DNA of 13,463 nt from Roseiarcus sp049514155 (GTDB lineage: Bacteria; Pseudomonadota; Alphaproteobacteria; Rhizobiales; Beijerinckiaceae): NCBI RefSeq assembly GCF_049514155.1, contig NZ_JBEKVH010000108.1, positions 1-13,463 on the forward strand, given 5' to 3'. Under the pieces are notes generated by a model. The model saw only the letters and a list, made by a program, of their open reading frames with translations. It had not been told where the DNA came from and made no database searches. Below are positions 1 through 10,502 of this stretch, one piece after another. Each line of letters begins with the position of its first letter. Position 1 is the first letter of the stretch. The position numbers were made by a program, and so were the translations under genes.

Positions 1-1160
1 CGGCGGGCGTCGTCGCCGCCTTTGTCGGCTTCGCCAGCTCGTTCGCAGTCGTGCTCAAGGGGCTCTCGGCGGTCGGGGCCAGCGACGCGCAGGCGGCCTC
101 CGGCCTGATGGCGCTGGCGATTGCGATGGGGGTCGCCGGCATCGTGCTGAGCCTCGCCACCCGCATGCCGATCGCGGCGGCGTGGTCGACGCCGGGCGCC
201 GCGCTGCTGGCGGCGACTGGCGCGACCGCGGGCGGCTTTCCCGAGGCGGTCGGCGCCTTTCTCGTCGTCGGCCTGCTGTTCGTCGCGGCCGGGCTGATCC
301 GTCCGTTCGGCCGGCTGGTGGCGGCGATTCCCTCGACGCTCGCCAACGCCATGCTCGCCGGCGTGCTGTTCGGCCTCTGCCTCGCGCCGATCCGCGCGCT
401 CGCCGAGGCGCCGCTTGCGGCCGCCGCGATCATCGTCGCCTGGTTCCTGGTCTCGCGCTGGAAGCGGCTTTACGCCACGCCCGCCGCGGCGGTCGTCGCA
501 CTGCTGCTGATCGGATTTTCCGGCTCGGGCGGCGGGCTCGACATCGCCGAACTGACGCCGCGCGCCGTGTGGACGACGCCCGTCTTCTCGGTGGGCGCGA
601 TGATTTCGCTGGCGCTGCCGCTGTTCATCGTCACCATGGCGTCGCAGAATCTGCCCGGCGTCGCGGTGCTCGCCGCCTTTGGCTACCGGCCGTCGCCCGG
701 GCCGCTGATCGCCACGACCGGCGCTTTCACCTTGGTCGTCGCGCCGTTCGGCGGCCACTCAGTCAACCTCAGCTCGATCATCGCCGCCTTGTGCGCCGGC
801 GAGGACGCCTCGCCCGATCCGTCGCGGCGCTGGATCGCCGCGGCGAGCAACGGCGCCGCTTGCGTCGTCTTCGGCCTGCTGGCGGGCGGCGTCGCCCATT
901 TCGTCGCCGGCTCGCCGATCCTGGTCGAAGCGGTCGCCGGCCTGGCGCTGCTCAACGCCTTCGGCGGCGCATTGAGCGGCGCGCTCGCCGACGCTTCCGA
1001 GCGTGAGGCGGCGCTGGCGACCTTCCTCGTCACGGCTTCGGGCGTCAGCTTCTTCGGCGTCGGCGGCGCGTTCTGGGGTCTCCTCGTCGGCGCGGCGATC
1101 CTCGCCCTCGATCGCGCGCGCGATCAGCGTGCGTCGCCGCCGGCAGCGAAGGCGCCCTAA
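1..1160 (+). CDS. benE: BenE-family benzoate/H+ symporter, 5' end outside window
   Basis: Predicted inner-membrane transporter that imports benzoate or a similar aromatic acid with protons. The visible part is 385 residues, from the first full codon at position 3 to TAA at 1158-1160. It is a chain of hydrophobic helices rich in Ala, Gly, Leu and Val. Family hallmarks are AAWSTPGAALLA near visible residues 59-70, and a PFGGHSVNLSSIIAAL stretch followed by GEDASPDPSRRW in the C-terminal half, which matches the BenE region with a polar loop before the last helices. A GTG at 51 could serve as a start, but BenE-like sequence (VGFASSFAVVLKGLSAVGAS) continues in frame back to position 3, so the true start and a few residues lie upstream of the window. 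The stop overlaps the stop of the convergent monooxygenase gene. Substrate is inferred from family only. Confidence 0.88.
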   Translation, partial: AGVVAAFVGFASSFAVVLKGLSAVGASDAQAASGLMALAIAMGVAGIVLSLATRMPIAAAWSTPGAALLAATGATAGGFPEAVGAFLVVGLLFVAAGLIRPFGRLVAAIPSTLANAMLAGVLFGLCLAPIRALAEAPLAAAAIIVAWFLVSRWKRLYATPAAAVVALLLIGFSGSGGGLDIAELTPRAVWTTPVFSVGAMISLALPLFIVTMASQNLPGVAVLAAFGYRPSPGPLIATTGAFTLVVAPFGGHSVNLSSIIAALCAGEDASPDPSRRWIAAASNGAACVVFGLLAGGVAHFVAGSPILVEAVAGLALLNAFGGALSGALADASEREAALATFLVTASGVSFFGVGGAFWGLLVGAAILALDRARDQRASPPAAKAP

Positions 1161-2356
1161 GCCGCATACAGCCAGTCGAGCCGCTTCAGCACGCCCTCGG
1201 GGCCGAGCGCGCGCATGGTCAAGTCGCGCGCCAGAGCGAACGGGCCGGAGAGATGGTAGATGCGCCCCTGCATCGTCGCCTCGCGCTGGACGCGATTGGC
1301 GCGCGCGACGCGGTCGGCGGAATAGGCGGCGAGCGCGGCCTCGACGCCGTTGGTCACGCCCAGCCGGCGGGCGAGCGCGTCGGCGTCTTCGATCGCCTGC
1401 GCCGCCCCTTGCGCAAGGAACGGCGTCATCGGATGCGCCGCGTCGCCGATCAGCGCGATCCGGCCGAAGGCGAACCGGTCGAGCGGCGGGCGCAGCATCA
1501 GCGGCCAGGCGCGCCAGCGCTTCGGCGCGGCGATCAGATCGCGCGCGTCGGCCGACCAGTCGCGGAAGGCGCGGTCGAGCGCCTGCCGGTCGGCCTCGCC
1601 GTCCCACGGGTCGTCGCCAATCGTTTGTGAGCCTGCCGCGCTGCGTCCGTTCGATTCGATCACCGCGACGAGGTTAATCAGCGACCCGCCGCGCAGCGGA
1701 TAGTGGACGAGATGGGCGCGCGGCCCGAGCCGCAGCGTCACCGCGTTGTCGCGCCAGCGCCGGGCGACCCATTCGGCCTCGACCGTGGCGCGGAACGCCA
1801 CGCGGTAGGAAAACCGCGGCGCGTCGGTCTCGCCGCGCCCTAGGCGCGCGCGCACCAGCGAGCGCAGGCCGTCGGCGCCGACGATCGCCTCGCCGGTCTC
1901 GCGCTGGCTGATCGCGCCGCGTTTGACGCCGATCGAAGCGGCCTCCGGCTCGCTGGCGGCGCCGGCGACTTCGGCTCCGAAGTTGAGCGCAACCTGGCCG
2001 GTCGCCGCCGCGGCTTCGGCGAGGACGCGGTGCAGATCGACGCGATGGACCGTGAGATAGGGCGCGCCCCAGCGCCGCTCGGCGCCCGCGATCGGCAGCC
2101 GCGCCAGTTCGGCGCCGTCCGCGCCGCGCAGGACGCGCACGGCGCTGGGCGCCGAAGCGATCTCGCGCACCGCCGCCAGCGCGCCGAGCCGCGCCAGCGC
2201 CCGCGTCGCATTGGGCGTCAGTTGCAGGCCGGCGCCGAATTCCTGCAGGGCGGGCGCGCGCTCGAACACGTCGACGCCAAACCCCTGGCGCGCCAGCGCC
2301 AGAGCCGCGGCGAGGCCGCCGATCCCGGCGCCGACGACGAGCGCGCGGCGGGTCAT
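1157..2356 (-). CDS. FAD-dependent aromatic-ring monooxygenase (salicylate hydroxylase type)
   Basis: A 399-residue group A flavoprotein monooxygenase, predicted to hydroxylate an aromatic acid using NAD(P)H and O2. The N-terminal Rossmann motif GAGIGG is at residues 9-14, the middle GADG motif (FAD/NADPH contact) at 160-163, and the ribityl-binding GDAAHPM at 304-310. The stretch GPRAHLVHYPLRGG at 211-224 is typical of the salicylate and 3-hydroxybenzoate hydroxylase branch. The ATG at 2356 places the Rossmann strand directly at the N-terminus; open frame continues upstream but only as antisense-like sequence over the zinc-finger gene. The start lies 4 bases after the stop of the upstream zf-CHCC gene and has no strong ribosome site, so translational coupling is likely. 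The substrate is not determinable; a UbiH-like or pigment-biosynthesis role is also possible. The stop TAG (1157-1159) overlaps the stop of benE. Confidence 0.88.
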   Translation of the reverse strand: MTRRALVVGAGIGGLAAALALARQGFGVDVFERAPALQEFGAGLQLTPNATRALARLGALAAVREIASAPSAVRVLRGADGAELARLPIAGAERRWGAPYLTVHRVDLHRVLAEAAAATGQVALNFGAEVAGAASEPEAASIGVKRGAISQRETGEAIVGADGLRSLVRARLGRGETDAPRFSYRVAFRATVEAEWVARRWRDNAVTLRLGPRAHLVHYPLRGGSLINLVAVIESNGRSAAGSQTIGDDPWDGEADRQALDRAFRDWSADARDLIAAPKRWRAWPLMLRPPLDRFAFGRIALIGDAAHPMTPFLAQGAAQAIEDADALARRLGVTNGVEAALAAYSADRVARANRVQREATMQGRIYHLSGPFALARDLTMRALGPEGVLKRLDWLYAA

Positions 2357-2360
2357 CGCG

Positions 2361-2600
2361 TCAGGCCGCGTCGCCGAGCTCGCACTCGGGGGGAATCGAA
2401 TGCGGGCCGAGGCTGGCGTCGTAGACGAAGCGGGTCGCGCAATAGGGGCAGATCGCCTCGGCGTCGCCGCCCATGTCGATGAAAACATGGGGGTGGTCGA
2501 ACGGCGGCCGCGCGCCGGTGCACATGAATTCCTTGACGCCGACCCGGATCGTCGCCGCGCCGGGGTCGTTGTGGAAGTGCGGAATGCTGTGTTCGGCCAT
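2361..2600 (-). CDS. zf-CHCC zinc-finger protein, NDUFS6-like
   Basis: A 79-residue protein with a single zinc site of the CHCC type: Cys27, His38, Cys51 and Cys54, the last two in the motif CPYC. The surrounding DHPHVFIDMG and CPYCATRFVY are hallmarks of the family that includes the mitochondrial complex I accessory subunit NDUFS6. Alphaproteobacterial homologues have been linked to complex I. The start ATG (2598-2600) has a GAGGGA ribosome site about 9 bases upstream. The gene is first in a likely two-gene unit with the FAD monooxygenase, separated by only 4 bases. A structural or assembly role at complex I is inference from the family; there are no nuo genes in the window. Confidence 0.85.
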   Translation of the reverse strand: MAEHSIPHFHNDPGAATIRVGVKEFMCTGARPPFDHPHVFIDMGGDAEAICPYCATRFVYDASLGPHSIPPECELGDAA

Positions 2601-2828
2601 CGCCGGCTGTCCCTCGAGGCTATGCGCCGCCCGGTTTAAGCACGTTCGCCGCCGCGAGGGTAGTGCGCCCGGGCGCCGCCGCGGGCATGGCCGGCGGGGT
2701 CGCCGAGCGGCTTGCTTTTGGCCAAGCTCCGTCGCAGCATAGGTTAACAAAAACTTGAAAGCGGGCGGCCGCCGGCATTGGCCAAAACGCGCAACCGTCG
2801 GCCGGGCTTGGGTTTCGGGGGGCGTGAG
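2601..2828. promoter_or_regulatory. Divergent intergenic region
   Basis: This 228-base gap separates the start of the zf-CHCC gene (-) from the start of the lipoprotein gene (+), so promoters for both should lie here. It holds an A/T-richer island at about 2711-2760, which stands out in very GC-rich surroundings. A weak + strand pair, TTGGCC (2718-2723) and TAGGTT (2740-2745) with 16 bases between, is the best promoter guess for the lipoprotein gene; it matches the consensus poorly. No gene is seen. Confidence 0.4.
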
Positions 2829-4043
2829 ATGGGGCGTCGTATTTCGAGGATCGCCGCCGCGGCGGCGATAGCGGCTTTGGTCGCGGGCTGCGCTTACAAC
2901 GACCATTTCGACAATCGCGTCGATCGCTTCGACATCGCTTCCGAGCAGGCACGCGATCAGATGATCCTCACCAACATCGTGCGCGCGAGCAGGGCCGAGC
3001 CGTTGGCCTTTCAGTCACTCGGGCAGATCACCGGCTCCAACACGAGCTCGCTGCAGATGGGCCTGCCGTCGCTGGTGCTCGGACCCGTCGCGAACAACCC
3101 GGCCAGCGCGGCCGGCGCCGCTGCGAGCGCGACGCATTTCCTCGACCATCAAATCGTGTTCGGGGCCAACCCTGGCGCATCGGGTTTCCTCGCCAACGGC
3201 ATGACGACCAGCGGCTCGACGAGCTTCAACGTGACCCCGTCGGAGACGCAGGACTTCTATCAAGGCCTGCTCGAGCCGGTCGAACCGCAGACACTGGCGC
3301 TGTTCAAGGAGCAGGGCATCGCCGACGAAATCCTGTTCTATCTCTTCACGCAGCAGGTCATCGAAGAACGGCAAGGCGATGCTCGCCAAATTCAATTCGT
3401 CAACGATCGGCTCGATCCGAGCTTCGACGGTTTTCATCACTACGTGGAGCTGGCGATGCGGTACGGACTGTCCGCCGAACCGACGCCCGGCGCCAAACCG
3501 GGCAAGTCGGCGAAGGCGGCCAAGGCGGACAAGTCGGCCAGCAACGATTCGACGAGCGAGCCCGGCACCGATTGGCGGCTCTGTTTCAACCGCAAGGCCT
3601 GGGCGCCGGACACGCCTTACGCCAACAACCATCCGTTGTGCGGTTCGAACGAGAAGATGAAGGACCCTCGCACCGTGACGTTCCGCGACCCCAGAGGGAA
3701 AATGGTGACGGCGCACGTCTTTCCGCGTTCGACCTTCTCGATCTTCCAATATCTCGGACGGCTCGTCGCCGCCGGCGACGAGGGCCAGATCAAGTTGATC
3801 ACCGACCAGGCGAAAGGGCACGCGCCGCTCGAGGACGACACGCTGTTCGCGGTCACCACCGCCGCCGCTCCCCTCGGCGGCGATTGCTTCCTCACGACCG
3901 ACTATGGCGGGGCAACCTACTGCGTGCCCGCGAGCGCGTTGAACACCAAACGCATTCTCGGACTGCTGGTCCAGTTGTTGGCGCTCAACACCTCGATCCG
4001 CGACGTCGGCATCACCCAGCAAGTGCAGTTGCTGCCGCAGTAG
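2829..4043 (+). CDS. Predicted lipoprotein of unknown function
   Basis: A 404-residue protein with a lipoprotein signal peptide: Arg-rich start, Ala-rich hydrophobic core, and lipobox LVAGC ending at Cys21, so it is probably anchored in the outer or inner membrane on the periplasmic side. The ATG at 2829 follows a G-rich, GTGAG ribosome site and gives a proper signal peptide; an upstream TTG at 2778 would add 17 residues that spoil it. After the lipobox comes a conserved-looking segment (about 30-90), an Ala/Gly-rich part (90-135), an alpha-helical part (138-215), a Lys/Ala/Ser-rich low-complexity linker (219-246), and a C-terminal domain (247-404). Four further cysteines (252, 271, 353, 365) could form two disulfides. 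I recognise a general resemblance to uncharacterised proteobacterial lipoproteins but no function. It is a single gene, convergent with atpC. Confidence 0.8.
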   Translation: MGRRISRIAAAAAIAALVAGCAYNDHFDNRVDRFDIASEQARDQMILTNIVRASRAEPLAFQSLGQITGSNTSSLQMGLPSLVLGPVANNPASAAGAAASATHFLDHQIVFGANPGASGFLANGMTTSGSTSFNVTPSETQDFYQGLLEPVEPQTLALFKEQGIADEILFYLFTQQVIEERQGDARQIQFVNDRLDPSFDGFHHYVELAMRYGLSAEPTPGAKPGKSAKAAKADKSASNDSTSEPGTDWRLCFNRKAWAPDTPYANNHPLCGSNEKMKDPRTVTFRDPRGKMVTAHVFPRSTFSIFQYLGRLVAAGDEGQIKLITDQAKGHAPLEDDTLFAVTTAAAPLGGDCFLTTDYGGATYCVPASALNTKRILGLLVQLLALNTSIRDVGITQQVQLLPQ

Positions 4044-4136
4044 CGGCGACGCGGCAGGCGCTGGAGTGCGGGACGTCTCGCTGACGTGGAGGCGCGGCTG
4101 CTGCGGCGACAGGCGGGTAAGGCGCGCAAAGAAACC

Positions 4137-4230
4137 TCGCCATCGCGCGGAGCGAAGCGACGAAGCGATCCCGGGGGCAATGGGCGACGCCTTCCGCCCC
4201 TGGATTGCTTCGCTTCGCTCGCAATGACGA
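4137..4230. repeat. Dispersed palindromic repeat (REP-like), possible two-way terminator
   Basis: An imperfect inverted repeat. The left arm is 4137-4178 and the right arm 4196-4230, with a loop of about 17 bases. The right arm contains GATTGCTTCGCTTCGCTCGC followed by AATGACGA, the well-known signature of a dispersed palindrome found many times in rhizobial and other proteobacterial genomes (falsely translated as LDCFASLAMT). The left arm matches its reverse complement with several mismatches and small indels. It sits between the converging ends of the lipoprotein gene and atpC, so the RNA hairpin could end or stabilise transcripts from both sides. The terminator role is inference: there is no clear T-tract. 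Confidence 0.8.
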
Positions 4231-4262
4231 GGAGAATGGCGCCGTGGTTCGGCCGCCCCGCT

Positions 4263-4661
4263 CTAAAGCTTCATCGCGTCCTTGAGCTCGCGCAGGCGGT
4301 CGAGCTTCTCCTGCCACAGGCGCTTCTGCTCGTCGGGCGCGTCGGCGAGGTCTTCCTCGGTGTCGCGGATTTCCTGGTCGAGACGGGCAGCGTCGAGTTC
4401 GCCTTCGGGCAGCGCGGTCTCGGCGAGCACGATCAGGCCGGCAGGGCTGACGTCGGCGAAACCGCCGCGCACGAAGATGCGCTTGTGCTTGCCCGCCGCG
4501 TCTTCAATCGCGATCACGCCCGGCTTCAGCGCCGACATCACCGGCGCGTGGTCCTTGAGCACGACGAAGTCGCCCTCGCTGCCCGGCACCAGCACCGACT
4601 CCGCCTCGCCGCTGAACATCTGCTTATCGGGCGAGACGAGCTCGAAGTGAAAGGTGGCCAT
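4263..4661 (-). CDS. atpC: ATP synthase F1 subunit epsilon
   Basis: A 132-residue epsilon subunit, part of the central stalk on the cytoplasmic face, which couples rotation and can inhibit ATP hydrolysis. The N-terminal beta-sandwich is clear (FHFELVSPDKQMFSGEAESV at residues 4-23, then GSEGDFVVLKDHAPVMSAL), followed by a C-terminal helical hairpin rich in Glu, Asp and Arg (about 88-130). The length is normal for the family. The ATG at 4661 has an AGGA ribosome site about 7-8 bases upstream. It is the last gene of the operon, 33 bases after atpD, and is followed by the palindromic repeat. Confidence 0.97.
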   Translation of the reverse strand: MATFHFELVSPDKQMFSGEAESVLVPGSEGDFVVLKDHAPVMSALKPGVIAIEDAAGKHKRIFVRGGFADVSPAGLIVLAETALPEGELDAARLDQEIRDTEEDLADAPDEQKRLWQEKLDRLRELKDAMKL

Positions 4662-4694
4662 CGTTTTTCCTCGCGGGCTCCGAGCGGGCGGCCT

Positions 4695-6137
<1,443 letters not shown>

Positions 6138-6192
6138 TTGCTGACGTCCTCGTTTCAATTCGCTTATTCGTCGCCGTCGCGGCAGGTTGGGG

Positions 6193-7062
6193 TCAGAGCG
6201 CCTCGGCGCCCGAGATGATTTCGATCAGTTCCTTGGTGATCATCGCCTGGCGGGTGCGGTTGTAGCGAAGCGTGTATTTCTTCACCATCTCGCCGGCGTT
6301 GCGGGTCGCGTTGTCCATCGCGCTCATCTGCGCGCCGAAGAACGAGGCGCCGTTCTCCAGCAGGGCGCGATAGATGCGCACCGTCACGGCGCGCGGCAGC
6401 AGCTGGGTGAGGATTTCGCCCTCGTCGGGCTCGTAATAGTAGACCGGGCCGGTTTCCTCGCGTGCGCCGAGCTCGGCGGGGATGAGCTGCTGCGCGGTCG
6501 GGATCTGCGAGATCACCGATTTGAAGCGGGCATAGAACAAGGTGCAGACGTCGAACTCGCCCGCCTCGAACATCTCCAGCACGCGCTTGGCGATCGGCTG
6601 GGCGGTCGAGAAGGCAATCGTGCGCACGCCGCGCAGGTCGATCTGGCCGATGATCGCCTTCTCGTGCGTGCGGCGAAGCTGGTCGTAGCCCTTCTTGCCG
6701 ATGCAGAGGATCTTGACCGTCTTGTCCTCGGCCGCGAGCGCATTGGCGCGGTCGCGCGCGAGGCGGACGATCGACGTGTTGAAGGCGCCGCACAGGCCGC
6801 GCTCGCCGGTGCAGACGACCAGCAGATGGGTCTTGTCCGAGCCGTTGCCGCCGAGCAGCGGCAGCGACGTCGCCCCCGGCGGCACGCCGGCGGCGAGATT
6901 GGCGAGCACCGTCTCCATCCGCCGCGCGTAGGGGCGCGCCGCCTCGACCGCGCTCTGGGCGCGGCGCAGCTTCGAGACGGCGACCATCTGCATCGCTTTG
7001 GTGATCTTCTGCGTCGACTTGACGGAGGCGATCCGGTTTCTCAGGTCCTTTAGGGACGGCAT
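6193..7062 (-). CDS. atpG: ATP synthase F1 subunit gamma
   Basis: The 289-residue rotor shaft of F1. The N-terminal helix carries the conserved stretch RIASVKSTQKITKAMQMVA (residues 10-28), and the C-terminal helix carries MSAMDNATRNAGEM and ITKELIEIISGAEAL at the very end. These two helices form the coiled coil inside the alpha3beta3 ring. Middle part has the Rossmann-like fold with TGERGLCGAFN. The ATG at 7062 is the natural start; no strong ribosome site precedes it, and the gap to atpA is only 20 bases, so it may depend on readthrough of ribosomes from atpA. Confidence 0.97.
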   Translation of the reverse strand: MPSLKDLRNRIASVKSTQKITKAMQMVAVSKLRRAQSAVEAARPYARRMETVLANLAAGVPPGATSLPLLGGNGSDKTHLLVVCTGERGLCGAFNTSIVRLARDRANALAAEDKTVKILCIGKKGYDQLRRTHEKAIIGQIDLRGVRTIAFSTAQPIAKRVLEMFEAGEFDVCTLFYARFKSVISQIPTAQQLIPAELGAREETGPVYYYEPDEGEILTQLLPRAVTVRIYRALLENGASFFGAQMSAMDNATRNAGEMVKKYTLRYNRTRQAMITKELIEIISGAEAL

Positions 7063-7082
7063 CGCGGCGCTCGGTTAGGAGA

Positions 7083-8611
<1,529 letters not shown>

Positions 8612-8612
<1 letters not shown>

Positions 8613-9175
8613 CAGCCGACCTCTTTCATGCGAATGCGAATTGCGTTTAGCTTGGTCTTGAGCGAGCCGTCGACCATGCGCGAACCGAGCTTGACGATGA
8701 GGCCGCCGATGATGGCCGGATCGACCTTGGCGGTCAGGCGTACGTCCTTGCCGCCGGAAGCGACGCGCAGGGTCTCTTTCAGCGCCGCGACATTGGCGTC
8801 GCCGAGCGGCGCGGCGCTGGTGACCTCGGCGTGCGCGACGCCGCGCCCGGCGTCATAGAGCAAGCCGTAGTCGCGAATCATGTCGCGGATCGCAAACAGG
8901 CGCCGCTTGGCGGCGACGAGCTTGATGAAATTGGCGGCGATGCCGGTCACGCCGGCGCGATCGACGATCGCGGTCAGCGCCTTGACCTGTTCGCGGGCGG
9001 AAAAGACCGGGCTGCGCACCAGGCGCTGCAGATCTTCGCTCTCGGCGATCAGCGCGTCGAAGGTGGAGAGGTCAGCGGCGACCTCGTCGGTCTTGCGCTC
9101 GTCGCGGGCGAGGGAAAACAGCGCCGAGGCGTAGCGCCCCGCCACTCCGCTCACGGTGTCCTGCTGTTCAGCCAA
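8612..9175 (-). CDS. atpH: ATP synthase F1 subunit delta
   Basis: The 187-residue delta subunit (OSCP counterpart), which ties the F1 head to the peripheral stalk. The N-terminal domain begins SGVAGRYASALFSLA (residues 9-23), and the C-terminal region contains the family signature GGLIVKLGSRMVDGSLKTKL near 156-175. The start is a TTG at 9175; no in-frame ATG lies before the conserved sequence begins, and this start gives an N-terminus like that of other alphaproteobacterial homologues. It is the first gene of the operon; its stop overlaps the start of atpA by one base. The non-ATG start and weak ribosome site (AAGAGCG) may hold its level down compared with alpha and beta. Confidence 0.95.
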
Positions 9176-9389
9176 TTCGTCGCTCTTTTCACAAGCAAAC
9201 CGCCGGAATCAGCGCCCTGCGGCGCGGATCGATTCCGCGTCAGTTTCCTCACTGATCGATCGTTCCCCGCGGCGCGCCAGGCGAAGCCGCCCCGCCCCTG
9301 AGGCGCGGGTTGCCTAACATAGCCGATTTGGCGGCGCAACGGGCGGGTCGGCTGATCTTTTGGCCAATGCGGCGGCGCGGGCGGCCGGT
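9176..9389 (-). promoter_or_regulatory. Leader region of the atpHAGDC operon
   Basis: A 214-base gap between the stop of the sulfotransferase fusion gene and the atpH start, both on the minus strand. Given the operon's housekeeping role, its promoter is expected here. I see no convincing -35/-10 pair; the best -10-like box is TATGTT at 9316-9321 read on the minus strand, without a matching -35 at the right distance. No strong terminator for the upstream gene was found either, so readthrough from it into atpH is possible. Confidence 0.4.
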
Positions 9390-10478
9390 TCAGGCGGTGA
9401 AGCGCAACCGGCGGCCGGCGAAGCGCCAAAGATACTTCGGCAGGTCGCGCAGCGCCGGCGTGCGCTTGCTGACCCGCCCGGCGAGGAACGACAAAATGAT
9501 CAGGAAGCTGGCGTCGTCGATCCGTCCGAGGGGTTCGTCGTCGGGAATGAGGTCGTTGGGCCACAACCAATAGAGAATGCCAAAGGCGATCAGGGTGATC
9601 TGGTAGCCGTGGCGCCGAGCAAACGCCAGCGCCTGAGACAGCCGCCGCGGGCGCACGGCGGCGGCCGGCGCCAGTTCGGGGGGGCGGATTGCGACGCGGC
9701 CGAGGGGCGGGGCGCTGCGGCCCTCGAGCGCGGCCGCCGCCTGGGCGCGAACGCCTCGCACATAGGGGTCTTCCGCCGCCTCGGGGTAGAAATCGAACAA
9801 GGCGACCAGCTCACGCAAGATGTCGGGCTGCAGCTTCGCGCCGCGCCCGACGACGCCGACGTTGAAGCGGCTTTCCCGCCTTTCCTGCACCTCGGCGACC
9901 GCTCGGGCGATGGCGCGGTCGTCGACCGCCGCTCCGGCAAAATCGACGATCTCGCGCAAGATCCGTTGGGGATCGGCCGTCAGTTCCTCGTAGCTGATCA
10001 TCAGCGTTCCAGGAGCATTGCGCCAACTCATGTAGAAATTGACGTACCACGGCGCCTGGAAGCGAACGATCATCTCCTCGAGCGCCGCGTCGTCGAGCAC
10101 CCTGCGATGGGGGTCGGCTTGGAAGATCGGGCCGACCCCGCCTTCACGTCTGACGTGATCGCGCATGCTGACGATCGCATCCGGCAGACTGCGCACCAGC
10201 ACCACCGGCTTCAGCCGGTGGTCCTTGCACATTTTCGCCGTCCAATCGCTGTTGAGGACATGCACCTGACCGACGAAATTGCCGCGCCCGGCGTTGTCGA
10301 GACAGGCCTCGTCGAGTTCGTGCTGCCGCCCTCCCGCCGGCGTCGGCGAGAACTTGGCGCGTTTGAAGTCAGGCAGGGCCGAGATGAGGTCGGAAAGAAA
10401 AGTCGACCCCGACTTCGGCATGCAGGCGATCAAAATGCGCGACGGCCCGGCTGCGCCCGCGCGCGCCGCAGCTGTCAT
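9390..10478 (-). CDS. Sulfotransferase fused to a C-terminal DUF1232-like membrane module
   Basis: A 362-residue protein. Residues about 14-235 are a PAPS-dependent sulfotransferase: the 5'-phosphosulfate loop is CMPKSGSTFLSDL (19-31), the 3'-phosphate segment VVLVRSLPDAIVSMRDH (92-108) has Arg96 and Ser104, and ISYEELTADPQRIL (161-174) is the usual later motif. It would transfer sulfate to an unknown acceptor. After an Ala/Pro-rich linker (about 250-290) comes a hydrophobic segment with LYWLWPNDLIPDDEPLGRID (302-320) and FLIILSFLAG, which resembles the P-x-D-LIPD...DD pattern of DUF1232, and a basic tail. The module probably anchors the enzyme to the membrane. The ATG at 10478 has a strong GAGGAG site (10485-10490); a TTG at 10514 preceded by AAGGA is an alternative that adds 12 residues. 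The next gene upstream carries the same module. Confidence 0.85.
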   Translation of the reverse strand: MTAAARAGAAGPSRILIACMPKSGSTFLSDLISALPDFKRAKFSPTPAGGRQHELDEACLDNAGRGNFVGQVHVLNSDWTAKMCKDHRLKPVVLVRSLPDAIVSMRDHVRREGGVGPIFQADPHRRVLDDAALEEMIVRFQAPWYVNFYMSWRNAPGTLMISYEELTADPQRILREIVDFAGAAVDDRAIARAVAEVQERRESRFNVGVVGRGAKLQPDILRELVALFDFYPEAAEDPYVRGVRAQAAAALEGRSAPPLGRVAIRPPELAPAAAVRPRRLSQALAFARRHGYQITLIAFGILYWLWPNDLIPDDEPLGRIDDASFLIILSFLAGRVSKRTPALRDLPKYLWRFAGRRLRFTA

Positions 10479-10502
10479 GCCGCGCTCCTCAACCCCAGCC
10501 GC

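Noticed and set aside
2357..2488. N-terminal extension of the FAD monooxygenase to 2488
   Set aside because: The extra 44 residues overlap the zf-CHCC gene in another frame and are Ser/Arg/Pro-rich, while the Rossmann motif begins right after the ATG at 2356.
2778..2828. TTG at 2778 as the start of the lipoprotein
   Set aside because: It adds a polar Arg/Gly-rich 17-residue stretch in front of a good signal peptide, and the ATG at 2829 has its own ribosome site.
9316..9345. TATGTT as a -10 box for the atp operon, with TTGCGC as -35
   Set aside because: The distance between the two is only 12 bases, too short for a sigma-70 type promoter, and no better -35 is present.
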